From Candidatus Pelagibacter sp. (lineage in GTDB: Bacteria > Pseudomonadota > Alphaproteobacteria > Pelagibacterales > Pelagibacteraceae): a DNA stretch of 17,241 bases. The DNA lies in NCBI GenBank assembly GCA_028100865.1, contig JAOHJV010000011.1:1-17241 (forward strand). The letters run 5' to 3'. The notes beneath the pieces are model-generated. The model had not been told where the DNA came from. It saw only the letters and a list, made by a program, of their open reading frames with translations, and did not search any database. Shown here in pieces: positions 1 through 7,091 of the stretch. Positions within the stretch are counted from its first letter, which is position 1, and the number at the start of each line of letters is the position of its first letter. The position numbers and the translations under genes are program-made.

Positions 1-1
1 A

Positions 2-1192
2 TTATTGATAAATATAGTCTCTTGTTACTGGGGTTGAGGTATAATTTTTTGTAAGTTGAAATTGATATACAACCTGGTCGCCCCACTTAAATGCCATTTC
101 ACATCCAGCTAAATAAAATTCCCACATTCTAAAAAACTTTTCATCAAACATTTCAATAATTTTTTCTTTATTATTAATACAGTTTTCTTTCCAATGTCTT
201 AATGTATGTGAATAATGAAGTCTTAAGACCTCAATGTCAGAGACAATTAACCCAGCTTTTTCAATAGGTGTAGTTACTTCACTCAAACTTGGAGTATAAC
301 CACCAGGAAAAATATATTTGGTTATCCATGGATGAGGGTCTCTAGGTGGATTTACTGAGCCTATTGTATGGACTAAGGATACTCCATCATCACTCAATAA
401 ATTATCAATTTGCTTGAAAAATTTCTTATAAAATTTTCTACCAACATGTTCAAACATTCCAACACTTACAATTCTGTCAAATTTTTCGTTAAGCTGTCGG
501 TAATCTACCAATTTAAATGTAAGCTGGTTTTCTAAATTAAGTTCTTTTGCTTTCTTATTACAATAATTAAATTGATTTTCAGACAATGTTATTCCTGTAA
601 CCTCGCAATTGGCAGTTTGAGCTATATCAATAGCTAAGGAACCCCAACCACACCCAATATCTAAAACTTTCTGGTTAGGCTTTATATTTAATTTTTTGAT
701 TATATGCTGAATTTTATTATTTTGAGCATCTTCAAGAGTATCATTTTCATTTTTGAAATATGCGCAAGAATATTGTCTTTTAGGGTCTAAGAATAAGTCA
801 TAAAGATCATCCGAAATATCATAATGATGAGATACATTCATTTTAGATTTTTTAATAAAATTAAAATTAGTTAAGTATCTATAAGATCCTCTTAATCTAT
901 TTATTAAATAACTAAATAAGTTAAGGTCATTTCTTCCAAAATTCATTAAAGCTAAATCTAAAAAATCACTCAAACTTCCATTTTCAATTACTAAATCTCC
1001 ATCAGTATAAGCTTCACCAAAATATAAATCTGGCTGAAACAATAATTTGTAATGAAGTTTTTTATCTAAAATTTTGATCTTAATTGGCTTGTCACTCTTA
1101 GGTGTTCCAATAATATAATTTTTAGAATAGGCATCTTCCAAGATAAAACCATCTTTCTTAAACACACTATTAAGAAATCTAGCTAATTGCAT
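2..1192 (-). CDS. cfa: Cyclopropane-fatty-acyl-phospholipid synthase
   Basis: This 396-aa cytosolic enzyme should transfer a methylene group from S-adenosylmethionine to the double bond of unsaturated phospholipid acyl chains, making cyclopropane fatty acids at the inner membrane. The SAM-binding motif VLDIGCGWG is at residues 176-184, after the family block SHHYDISDDLYDLF (121-134). By comparison with E. coli Cfa, the active-site residues appear kept: Cys143 (YSCAYF), Glu248 (FEHVG), His275 and Ile277 (VHTIG), and Tyr327 (HYSHTLRHW). Length matches the family (about 380-400 aa) and the stop codon lies just inside the window, so the gene is complete. It is the last gene of a minus-strand cluster: its ATG comes one base after the TGA of the aldolase gene (TGAAATG), so it is probably co-transcribed and translationally coupled. 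I see no independent promoter. Confidence 0.93.
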   Translation of the reverse strand: MQLARFLNSVFKKDGFILEDAYSKNYIIGTPKSDKPIKIKILDKKLHYKLLFQPDLYFGEAYTDGDLVIENGSLSDFLDLALMNFGRNDLNLFSYLINRLRGSYRYLTNFNFIKKSKMNVSHHYDISDDLYDLFLDPKRQYSCAYFKNENDTLEDAQNNKIQHIIKKLNIKPNQKVLDIGCGWGSLAIDIAQTANCEVTGITLSENQFNYCNKKAKELNLENQLTFKLVDYRQLNEKFDRIVSVGMFEHVGRKFYKKFFKQIDNLLSDDGVSLVHTIGSVNPPRDPHPWITKYIFPGGYTPSLSEVTTPIEKAGLIVSDIEVLRLHYSHTLRHWKENCINNKEKIIEMFDEKFFRMWEFYLAGCEMAFKWGDQVVYQFQLTKNYTSTPVTRDYIYQ

Positions 1193-1193
1193 T

Positions 1194-2078
1194 TCAAGCC
1201 GCCATTGTTGGTTTTATAGAAAAATCTAATTTTTCTAAATTATCAATTAACTCCTTTTCTTCTTTAGAATTTAAAATCGATAATGGTGGTAAAACATTCT
1301 TATAAATTAAATCATTTTTTGAATAATAAGTATGAAGTCCAGATATTAGATTATATTTTTCAAATGTATTTCTGACATCACAAAGCTTTTGATTGACTGT
1401 TTGTTCTTTTTTATCAAAAAAATCATCATATACTTTTCTTGCTAATGCTGATGTAACATTACAAGTTGCTGTAATTATTCCAGAGCACCCAAGCTCTAAT
1501 CCTTTTAATAATTTAGACTCTGATCCTGGTAAAATTGAAAAATTATCTATTTCTAGATTTTCAAAAAGATTGTATGAACTATCTTTAACGCCAATAATTT
1601 GTTCTGGAAATAATTTTACTAATTCTTGAACACACTCTACAGTAAACTTATATCCACATAATTTTTCAAAATTATAAAGTACTATTTCACACTCTGGATA
1701 TGCATCAATAATTTTTGAATAAAAACTAATAACATTATGATCTGAATATTTATAAAATGCTGGTGGCATGATTAAAAATTTTTTAAAATTCAATGACCTG
1801 GCTACACTAATTAAATTTATAGTTTCACTTAAAGAATTTAAACCAGTTCCAATTATATATTTTTCTTTATATTTACTTGTAGATAATTGATTAAATAAAT
1901 TTATCTTCTCACTAATTGATATTAACTGAGCTTGACCTGTGCTACCAAATATTGCAACACCATGGCAACCTTGATCGATAATCATCTCTGCATGTTTAAT
2001 TGTTTTTGTAACATCTAATGTTAAATCATTATTGATAACAGACATTGAAGCTGCATATATGCCATTAATTTTACTCAT
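1194..2078 (-). CDS. Dihydrodipicolinate synthase family aldolase/lyase, substrate uncertain
   Basis: This is a 294-aa class I aldolase of the DapA / N-acetylneuraminate lyase / KDG aldolase superfamily, a TIM barrel that forms a Schiff base with a 2-oxoacid, usually pyruvate. The Schiff-base lysine is Lys165 in GVKDSS, the catalytic tyrosine is Tyr135 in LYNFEKLCG, and the carboxylate-binding loop is GSTGQ (45-49). Canonical DapA has an Arg five residues after the Tyr to hold aspartate semialdehyde. Here that position is Leu140, so true lysine-pathway DapA activity is doubtful. It may act on a sugar acid or another 2-oxoacid adduct. It sits between the J-domain gene (45 bases upstream) and cfa (one base downstream) on the same strand. 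No clear Shine-Dalgarno precedes the ATG. The family is secure, the substrate is not. Confidence 0.85.
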   Translation of the reverse strand: MSKINGIYAASMSVINNDLTLDVTKTIKHAEMIIDQGCHGVAIFGSTGQAQLISISEKINLFNQLSTSKYKEKYIIGTGLNSLSETINLISVARSLNFKKFLIMPPAFYKYSDHNVISFYSKIIDAYPECEIVLYNFEKLCGYKFTVECVQELVKLFPEQIIGVKDSSYNLFENLEIDNFSILPGSESKLLKGLELGCSGIITATCNVTSALARKVYDDFFDKKEQTVNQKLCDVRNTFEKYNLISGLHTYYSKNDLIYKNVLPPLSILNSKEEKELIDNLEKLDFSIKPTMAA

Positions 2079-2123
2079 AAATAAAACTTATATAAAAAAA
2101 AGATTTAGTAAAGGCCTAATAAA

Positions 2124-2627
2124 TTAAGATAAATCTTTTATAACAATTTCTTTTGCTTCATTAACTATAGATGAAAGTCTTGTAGTTTCTGGTGAAATAT
2201 CAGGATGAATTTTTTTTTGTATTTTAATATATGCTCTATTCACATCTTCTTTTGTAATTTTTTGAGACGGATTAAGATTTAATATTTTATACGCTTCTGA
2301 AGTAGTCATTAAATTAGAATTAGAAACATTTTTATTATTAAATGAAAATCTTCCAGAATTTCTAAGGGTTTGAATTAAACGAAATAGTGAAATTAATTGA
2401 AAAAAAGAAAGACCTTTTAATTTTAATAAAGCCAAGCTTGCAATTGTTAGTGGTAAAGTTAATAAAAATTTGCCCGCGACAGCAAATAAAATTGCGATAG
2501 CTATTAAACCAATAAATAATAATATTCTTACACCTTGTGATATTTTTTTTGAATTTATAGCCGCAAAAAACCTTAATAAAAAATATAAAGCGACCAAAAT
2601 TAATACTGTATAAATTATTATATTCAT
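2124..2627 (-). CDS. Membrane-anchored J-domain protein (DnaJ-like, Pam18/TIM14-like layout)
   Basis: This is a 167-aa protein with two predicted membrane segments (about residues 2-23 and 34-57), a basic linker, and a short C-terminal J domain (about 107-167) carrying the diagnostic HPD at 141-143 (KIHPDISPET). The HPD motif of J proteins stimulates ATP hydrolysis by DnaK, so this protein probably recruits DnaK to the inner membrane. It lacks the Gly/Phe and zinc-finger regions of true DnaJ. I chose the ATG at 2627 because AGGGAA lies at good spacing before it. An in-frame ATG at 2654 would add nine residues but would overlap the divergent peptidase gene and has no ribosome site. It is the first gene of a minus-strand cluster leading to the aldolase and cfa. 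The client process is unknown. Confidence 0.85.
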   Translation of the reverse strand: MNIIIYTVLILVALYFLLRFFAAINSKKISQGVRILLFIGLIAIAILFAVAGKFLLTLPLTIASLALLKLKGLSFFQLISLFRLIQTLRNSGRFSFNNKNVSNSNLMTTSEAYKILNLNPSQKITKEDVNRAYIKIQKKIHPDISPETTRLSSIVNEAKEIVIKDLS

Positions 2628-2631
2628 ATAT

Positions 2632-2637
2632 TTCCCT
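2632..2637 (-). promoter_or_regulatory. Ribosome binding site deciding the J-domain protein start
   Basis: AGGGAA on the minus strand, four bases before the ATG at 2627. No comparable site precedes the upstream in-frame ATG at 2654, so the shorter protein is preferred. Confidence 0.6.
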
Positions 2638-2641
2638 AGTA

Positions 2642-4717
2642 ATGAAAATACCATATCTTAAAAAAAAACCAGAATTAAAATCATGTCATGATGTTACATG
2701 GCAGGATGATTATAGCTGGATACACCAAAAAAATATTTTAGAGGTACTTAGAGATAAAAGTAAACTTTTACCTGAAGTAAAGAATTATCTAGAAGAAGAA
2801 AATAAATATACTGATCACCATTTAGAGAACACAAAGCCTTTACAAAAAAAATTATTTGACGAAATTAAAGGAAGAATAAAATTAGATGATGAGTCTTTGC
2901 CTTATAGAGATCATACCTATGAATATTGGACCAAGACAACTATAACTGGAAATTATTCAATAAAGCTTAGAAAGAAAATTAATTCAGATGAAGTTGAAGA
3001 AATTTGGAATGGAGATAAAGAAAAAGAAATTCTAGGTGTTGAATATTTTGGTGTTGGTGATTTAGAGGTAAGTCACAATGATAAGTATTTAGGATATTCT
3101 CTAGATACTAAAGGTTCTGAATATTATACAATTTTTATAAGAAATATTGAAAACAATAAGATCATAACAAAAGAAATTTCTGAAACTTCAGGGGGAATAA
3201 CATTTAGCTTAGATGATAAATTTATTTTTTACTCTAAACTTGATGAAAATCACCGAGCAAGAAAAATATATAGACACGAGATTGGAAATTTTAAAGACCA
3301 AGATCAATTAATATTTGAAGAAACAAGTGAAGCATTCACTGTTAGTATTGGTTTAAGTTCTGATGAAAAATATTATTTTATTAATACATCTGACCATAAC
3401 ACATCCGAGCAATATTATTTTGGAGTAGATGAAGAAAATCCCACTCCTAAGTTAATAATGAAAAGAGAGAAAGGTATTCTTTATTCGGTTAGTTCTTGGG
3501 ATGGCAAATTTTACAATCATACAAACAAAGATGCAGAAGATTTTAAAATTGATATTTCTGACAATCTAATTAATCAAGAATGGAAAACATTTATTCCTTC
3601 AAGAGATGAAGTTTTGATAGGTGGATTAACTTTTTTAAAAGATTGGATCATTCGATCTGAAACTTCTAATGCATTAGACAAGTTATTTGTTAGAAATATT
3701 TCAACAGGATTAGAAGAAGAATTATTATTTTCTGATGAAAATATTTATGTGCCAGGTATTTCTTTGGTACAGAGAGATAGAAATACTAATGAAGTATACC
3801 TTGGTTACTCATCTCCCAAAACACCATCGAGAGTTTATTTGTATAATTTAGATAACAAATCAAAAAAACTTGTTAAAGAACAGGAGATACCTTCTGGTCA
3901 CAACCCAGATGATTATATAGTTGAAAGGATAGAATATAAATCACATGATGGAAGATTAGTACCATTAACAATTACCAGACATAAAAAAACTAAAATTGAT
4001 GGTTCAGCAAACTTATTACTTTATGGATATGGTTCATACGGTAGTTCTATGAGTCCAAATTTTTCATCTACAAGATTGAGTTTAATTGATCGGGATATCA
4101 TTTGGGCAACTGCACATATTAGAGGTGGTATGGAAAAAGGGATGAAGTGGTGGAAAGAGGGAAAACTTACCAACAAGAAAAATACTTTTGAAGACTATAT
4201 CTATGCCGCAAAATATTTAATTGATCAAAAATATTCTTCTAAGGGAAAAATAATTGGTATGGGTGGATCTGCGGGAGGTTTATTAATGGGTGCAGTGGTT
4301 AATCAGGTCCCAGAATTATTTCTAGGAATAATTATGGCTGTGCCATTCGTAGACTCTCTAACAACCAATCTTGACCACTCTCTACCCTTAACTGTTGGAG
4401 AGTTTGATGAATTTGGAAATGCTAAAGATAATAAACAGCATTTTGATTATATATTTTCTTATGCCCCTTATAATAATATTAAAAAGATGGACTATCCCCA
4501 TATATTAATAACTACCAGTTTAAGTGATAATAGAGTTTTATTTGATGAACCGGCAAAATTCACCGCAAAATTAAGAGAATATAAAACTGATAATAATTTG
4601 CTGCTTTTAAAAACAGAAATGAATGCAGGTCATGGTGGAAAATCTGGAAGAGATGGAGCTATTGAAGAAATTGCAATCGATTATGCATTTGCTTTAAAGA
4701 TATCAGAAAAAATTTAA
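2642..4717 (+). CDS. ptrB: Oligopeptidase B (S9A prolyl-oligopeptidase family)
   Basis: This is a 691-aa serine peptidase with an N-terminal beta-propeller (about residues 70-400) and a C-terminal alpha/beta-hydrolase domain. The catalytic triad is visible: Ser543 in GGSAGG, Asp629 in SLSDNRV, and His664 in NAGHGG. The stretch GEFDEFGN (586-593) matches the oligopeptidase B loop whose acidic residues favour cleavage after Lys/Arg. Here the pair is Glu587/Asp589. The propeller limits access to short peptides. There is no signal peptide, so it is probably cytosolic and degrades small peptides. Length agrees with OpB (about 680-700 aa). The ATG is 14 bases from the divergent J-domain gene start and has no Shine-Dalgarno, so the transcript may be leaderless. 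The product call is firm at family level. Prolyl oligopeptidase is the main alternative. Confidence 0.9.
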   Translation: MKIPYLKKKPELKSCHDVTWQDDYSWIHQKNILEVLRDKSKLLPEVKNYLEEENKYTDHHLENTKPLQKKLFDEIKGRIKLDDESLPYRDHTYEYWTKTTITGNYSIKLRKKINSDEVEEIWNGDKEKEILGVEYFGVGDLEVSHNDKYLGYSLDTKGSEYYTIFIRNIENNKIITKEISETSGGITFSLDDKFIFYSKLDENHRARKIYRHEIGNFKDQDQLIFEETSEAFTVSIGLSSDEKYYFINTSDHNTSEQYYFGVDEENPTPKLIMKREKGILYSVSSWDGKFYNHTNKDAEDFKIDISDNLINQEWKTFIPSRDEVLIGGLTFLKDWIIRSETSNALDKLFVRNISTGLEEELLFSDENIYVPGISLVQRDRNTNEVYLGYSSPKTPSRVYLYNLDNKSKKLVKEQEIPSGHNPDDYIVERIEYKSHDGRLVPLTITRHKKTKIDGSANLLLYGYGSYGSSMSPNFSSTRLSLIDRDIIWATAHIRGGMEKGMKWWKEGKLTNKKNTFEDYIYAAKYLIDQKYSSKGKIIGMGGSAGGLLMGAVVNQVPELFLGIIMAVPFVDSLTTNLDHSLPLTVGEFDEFGNAKDNKQHFDYIFSYAPYNNIKKMDYPHILITTSLSDNRVLFDEPAKFTAKLREYKTDNNLLLLKTEMNAGHGGKSGRDGAIEEIAIDYAFALKISEKI

Positions 4718-4727
4718 TACCACTAAT

Positions 4728-4755
4728 CTTGAAATATTAAAACGAATTCCTACAT
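4728..4755 (+). promoter_or_regulatory. Predicted RpoH (sigma-32) heat-shock promoter of hsp20
   Basis: CTTGAAA (4728-4734) and CCTACAT (4749-4755) are placed so that CTTG and the -10 box are 17 bases apart. This matches the alphaproteobacterial RpoH consensus as I know it (CTTG-N17/18-CYTATNT), with one mismatch in the -10 box. It begins 10 bases after the peptidase stop codon and lies upstream of a small heat-shock protein gene, as expected. Transcription would begin near 4761-4763. Confidence 0.7.
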
Positions 4756-4761
4756 AATAAT

Positions 4762-4786
4762 TGTAAGTCGCCTAATGGGGCTTACA
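4762..4786 (+). promoter_or_regulatory. 5' leader stem-loop of the hsp20 mRNA
   Basis: TGTAAGTC(G)CC pairs with GGGGCTTACA around the tetraloop TAAT, giving about 10 bp with one bulged G and one G-U pair. It would lie at the very 5' end of a transcript from the RpoH promoter. It does not cover the ribosome site AGGAG at 4811-4815, so it is not a classical ROSE thermosensor. A stabilising 5' hairpin, or the terminator of the upstream peptidase gene (though without a U-run), are the likelier roles. Confidence 0.5.
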
Positions 4787-4821
4787 TAAAATAAACTTGC
4801 TTAACTAAAAAGGAGAATATT

Positions 4822-5268
4822 ATGACAAGTAAGGATCTATCTATCTTTAACTCACTAAGACCTTTTTCAATTGGTTTTGACGATATGTTTGATCAATTTG
4901 AAAATATGCTTGGTAATGGAAATTTGACTATGCAGTCAAATTATCCACCATACAATATTAGAAAAACTGGAAAAGATAACTATGCTATTGAAGTTGCATT
5001 AGCCGGTTTTAATAAAAAAGATGTTGAGGTTGAGTTTGAAGATAATTTATTAACAGTAAGAACCAAATTAGTTAATAAATCAGAAGAAGACAATGTTGAT
5101 GGAGAAATTATTCACAAAGGTATTTCTCAAAGACAATTTGCAAGATCATTCACTATTGCTGATGACGTAAAAGTCAATGGTGCTGAACTTAAAGATGGTC
5201 TATTGACGATTTCATGTGAAAGAATTATTCCAGAACATAAAAAAAAGAAACTTATAGAAATTAAATAA
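4822..5268 (+). CDS. Hsp20 / alpha-crystallin family small heat-shock protein
   Basis: This 148-aa IbpA-type small heat-shock protein is an ATP-independent holdase that binds unfolding proteins in the cytosol and passes them to DnaK/ClpB. The N-terminal arm (1-40) contains FDDMFDQFENML, typical of the proteobacterial IbpA/HspA class. It is followed by the alpha-crystallin domain (about 42-132) with NYAIEVALAGF, the family block GISQRQFARSFTIADDV (100-116), and LKDGLLTISCER with the conserved Gly-Leu-Leu. The C-terminal tail has a lone IxI-like segment (LIEIK) for oligomer contacts. The start is supported by AGGAG six bases before the ATG. The gene has its own predicted RpoH promoter and ends at a strong hairpin, so it appears monocistronic and heat-induced. 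Confidence 0.95.
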   Translation: MTSKDLSIFNSLRPFSIGFDDMFDQFENMLGNGNLTMQSNYPPYNIRKTGKDNYAIEVALAGFNKKDVEVEFEDNLLTVRTKLVNKSEEDNVDGEIIHKGISQRQFARSFTIADDVKVNGAELKDGLLTISCERIIPEHKKKKLIEIK

Positions 5269-5278
5269 GTTTTACCTT

Positions 5279-5305
5279 ACTTGCGGGGATTATTTCCTCG
5301 CAAGT
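5279..5305. terminator. Hairpin terminator shared by hsp20 and the convergent lipoprotein gene
   Basis: ACTTGCGGGGA and TCCTCGCAAGT form an 11-bp stem (one G-U) with a five-base loop TTATT. It lies 11 bases after the hsp20 stop and 5 bases beyond the stop of the minus-strand lipoprotein gene. U-runs are weak on both sides, so termination efficiency is uncertain, but the position and stem suit a bidirectional terminator. Confidence 0.7.
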
Positions 5306-5310
5306 ACTTC

Positions 5311-5616
5311 TTAAAAACAACCGTTAGATACAAACCCAATTACAATATTTTCAGAATTAATTTCAAACCTTCTCTCACAAGGTATTCCATATTTTTTAGT
5401 ATTATAGATAAACTCAAAATTTCCTTTTGCGTTCTTGAAATCTTCATCTGGCTTTCCTAAATCCATTTGTAAAACACTTGCTGGTTTACTAATATACTTA
5501 CTCAACTTTTCATTTTCTTTTTCAACAATTGAATCTGTCTTTTCTTTAATTGTCTGACAGCCCGTAACCATTAAAATCAGAATAGATGTTAAAAAAAATA
5601 AATTTAATTTTCCCAT
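5311..5616 (-). CDS. Small predicted lipoprotein of unknown function
   Basis: This is a 101-aa protein with a lipoprotein signal peptide: positive start (MGK), a hydrophobic stretch (residues 4-18), and the lipobox VTGC with the acylated cysteine at 20. The mature part begins with a charged helical segment (21-45). It continues with LGKPDEDF (53-60), a segment that resembles the start of SmpA/OmlA-like (BamE-type) beta domains, then a short beta-rich end containing Cys80 and Cys100, which could form a disulfide in the periplasm. I chose the ATG at 5616 because it puts the signal peptide at the N-terminus. An upstream TTG would add seven unlikely residues. No Shine-Dalgarno is visible. The residue after the lipid cysteine is Gln, so outer-membrane sorting is expected. 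I do not recognise a specific family. Confidence 0.75.
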   Translation of the reverse strand: MGKLNLFFLTSILILMVTGCQTIKEKTDSIVEKENEKLSKYISKPASVLQMDLGKPDEDFKNAKGNFEFIYNTKKYGIPCERRFEINSENIVIGFVSNGCF

Positions 5617-5732
5617 AAATAGATAATAACAACTCAATTATGGCATAAATATAAACTTCTAAGTTGAAATTTGTGAATAAATCTTAGTTTTAAAGAGTAT
5701 TTGTCAACAGAATCAAATAATTGTCCATTATT

Positions 5733-5738
5733 AGGAGG
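5733..5738 (+). promoter_or_regulatory. Ribosome binding site deciding the permease start
   Basis: A perfect AGGAGG four bases before the ATG at 5743. It argues against the upstream in-frame TTG at 5701, which has no such site and would add 14 residues not typical of the family. Confidence 0.75.
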
Positions 5739-5742
5739 ACAA

Positions 5743-7053
5743 ATGCTTGAAAATTATTTCAATTATAAAAAACACAAAACAGATTTTAAAACAGAAGTTA
5801 TAGCTGGAACAACAACGTTCTTAACTATGGCTTATATAATGTTTTTAAATCCATTCATCTTATCGGGAGAATTTGCCGGTCCCGAAAAAGGTTTCTTTGA
5901 TTTCGGCGCAGTATATACCGCAACAATATTAGCAACAGCACTTGCATGTTTTATAATGGCTTTTTATGGAAAAACTTGGCCAATTGGACTTGCGCCAGGA
6001 ATGGGAATTAATGCATTTGTTGCTTTTGGGGTTTGTGCGGGTATGGGATACACACCTCAAGAGGCTTTAGGTGCAGTACTAGTTGCTGGAGTATTGTTTT
6101 TAATCATATCTCTTACACCAATTAGAGCTTGGTTAATTAATTCAATTCCTAAAAGTCTTAAGTTGGGAATTGGAGCGGGTATAGGATTATTCTTAGCAAT
6201 TATTGGATTGCAAATTATGGAAGTAGTTGTTGATGATCCAGTTACACTAGTAAAACTTGGTGATCTAAGCAATCCATTAGTTCTATTGGGCTGTGCAACT
6301 TTTATTGTAATAGTTGTATTAGAAAAAATGAATGTAAAAGGTAATATTATAATTGGTATTTTAGTATTTAGTATTATCGCATGGACTGCTGGACTTGCAA
6401 ATTTTAATGGTATTGCAAGTTCGCCACCACCAATGACTTATCTATTTGAATTTGATTTGTCTGCTGCTTTTACAGCTGGAATGTCTACGGTAATATTTAC
6501 TTTACTCTTTATTGACTTCTTTGATACAGCAGGAACATTAACTTCCGTAGCGAACGTAGCTGGTAAAGTTGATAAACAAGGAAAAGTTCAGGATATCAAT
6601 AAAGCAATGTTATCAGACAGTGTTGGTACTGTTGCGGGCGCAATGATGGGAACTACAACTGTTACAAGTTATGTTGAATCTGGTGCTGGTGTAAAAGCTG
6701 GTGGAAAAACTGGAATGACATCTCTTGTAATTGGCTTGCTATTTTTAGCATGTATATTCTTTGCTCCTTTAGCAACTAGTTTGCCAAAGCAAATTGATGG
6801 TGCAGCTTTATTATTTGTTTCTATTTTATTTGTAAGAAATATTACAGATATTGAATGGGATGATATTGGAGAGTCTGCTCCAGCTATTCTTGCAATGATT
6901 GCAATGCCTTTAACCTACAGTATTAGTAACGGTATTGCTTTAGCATTTGTATCATATGCTTTAATTAAAATATTTACTGGTAAGTTCTCAACAACTTCGC
7001 CAGCAATATTTGTTATTGCGATACTAAGTGTTATTAGTTTTGCAGTTGCTTAA
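5743..7053 (+). CDS. NCS2-family purine (adenine/guanine/hypoxanthine) permease, AzgA-like
   Basis: This 436-aa inner-membrane proton symporter for purine bases has 12-14 hydrophobic segments. It belongs to the AzgA/GhxP (COG2252) branch of NCS2. Family signatures visible are GLAPGMGINA (82-91), FDTAGTL (260-266, with the substrate-site acidic residue Asp261), and TTTVTSYVESGAGV (304-317). The N-terminus MLENYFNYKKHKTDFKTEVIAG is the usual AzgA start. The ATG at 5743 is preferred over a TTG at 5701 because of the AGGAGG just before it. Length fits the family (about 430-450 aa). It converges on a purine phosphoribosyltransferase gene across a 12-bp terminator stem, consistent with uptake followed by salvage to nucleotide. 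I see no purine riboswitch upstream. The exact base transported cannot be read from the sequence. Confidence 0.92.
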   Translation: MLENYFNYKKHKTDFKTEVIAGTTTFLTMAYIMFLNPFILSGEFAGPEKGFFDFGAVYTATILATALACFIMAFYGKTWPIGLAPGMGINAFVAFGVCAGMGYTPQEALGAVLVAGVLFLIISLTPIRAWLINSIPKSLKLGIGAGIGLFLAIIGLQIMEVVVDDPVTLVKLGDLSNPLVLLGCATFIVIVVLEKMNVKGNIIIGILVFSIIAWTAGLANFNGIASSPPPMTYLFEFDLSAAFTAGMSTVIFTLLFIDFFDTAGTLTSVANVAGKVDKQGKVQDINKAMLSDSVGTVAGAMMGTTTVTSYVESGAGVKAGGKTGMTSLVIGLLFLACIFFAPLATSLPKQIDGAALLFVSILFVRNITDIEWDDIGESAPAILAMIAMPLTYSISNGIALAFVSYALIKIFTGKFSTTSPAIFVIAILSVISFAVA

Positions 7054-7061
7054 AAATATTT

Positions 7062-7089
7062 AATAGGGCTAGTGTAAACTAGCCCTATT
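7062..7089. terminator. Bidirectional terminator between permease and phosphoribosyltransferase
   Basis: AATAGGGCTAGT and ACTAGCCCTATT form a perfect 12-bp stem closed by GTAA, a GNRA-type tetraloop in the plus-strand RNA. T-rich flanks follow on both strands: ATTAATTTCT on plus, and TAAATATTTTTA on minus. It fills the gap between two convergent stop codons. Confidence 0.9.
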
Positions 7090-7091
7090 CA

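Noticed and set aside
1393..1629. Plus-strand reading frame of 78 codons inside the aldolase gene
   Set aside because: It lies wholly within a well-supported minus-strand gene, has no ribosome site and resembles no family.
5638..5742. Possible purine riboswitch or clear promoter upstream of the NCS2 permease
   Set aside because: I could not find the conserved purine-aptamer stem and loop sequences. TTGAAA at 5664-5669 followed by an AT-rich stretch is too weak a promoter match to list.
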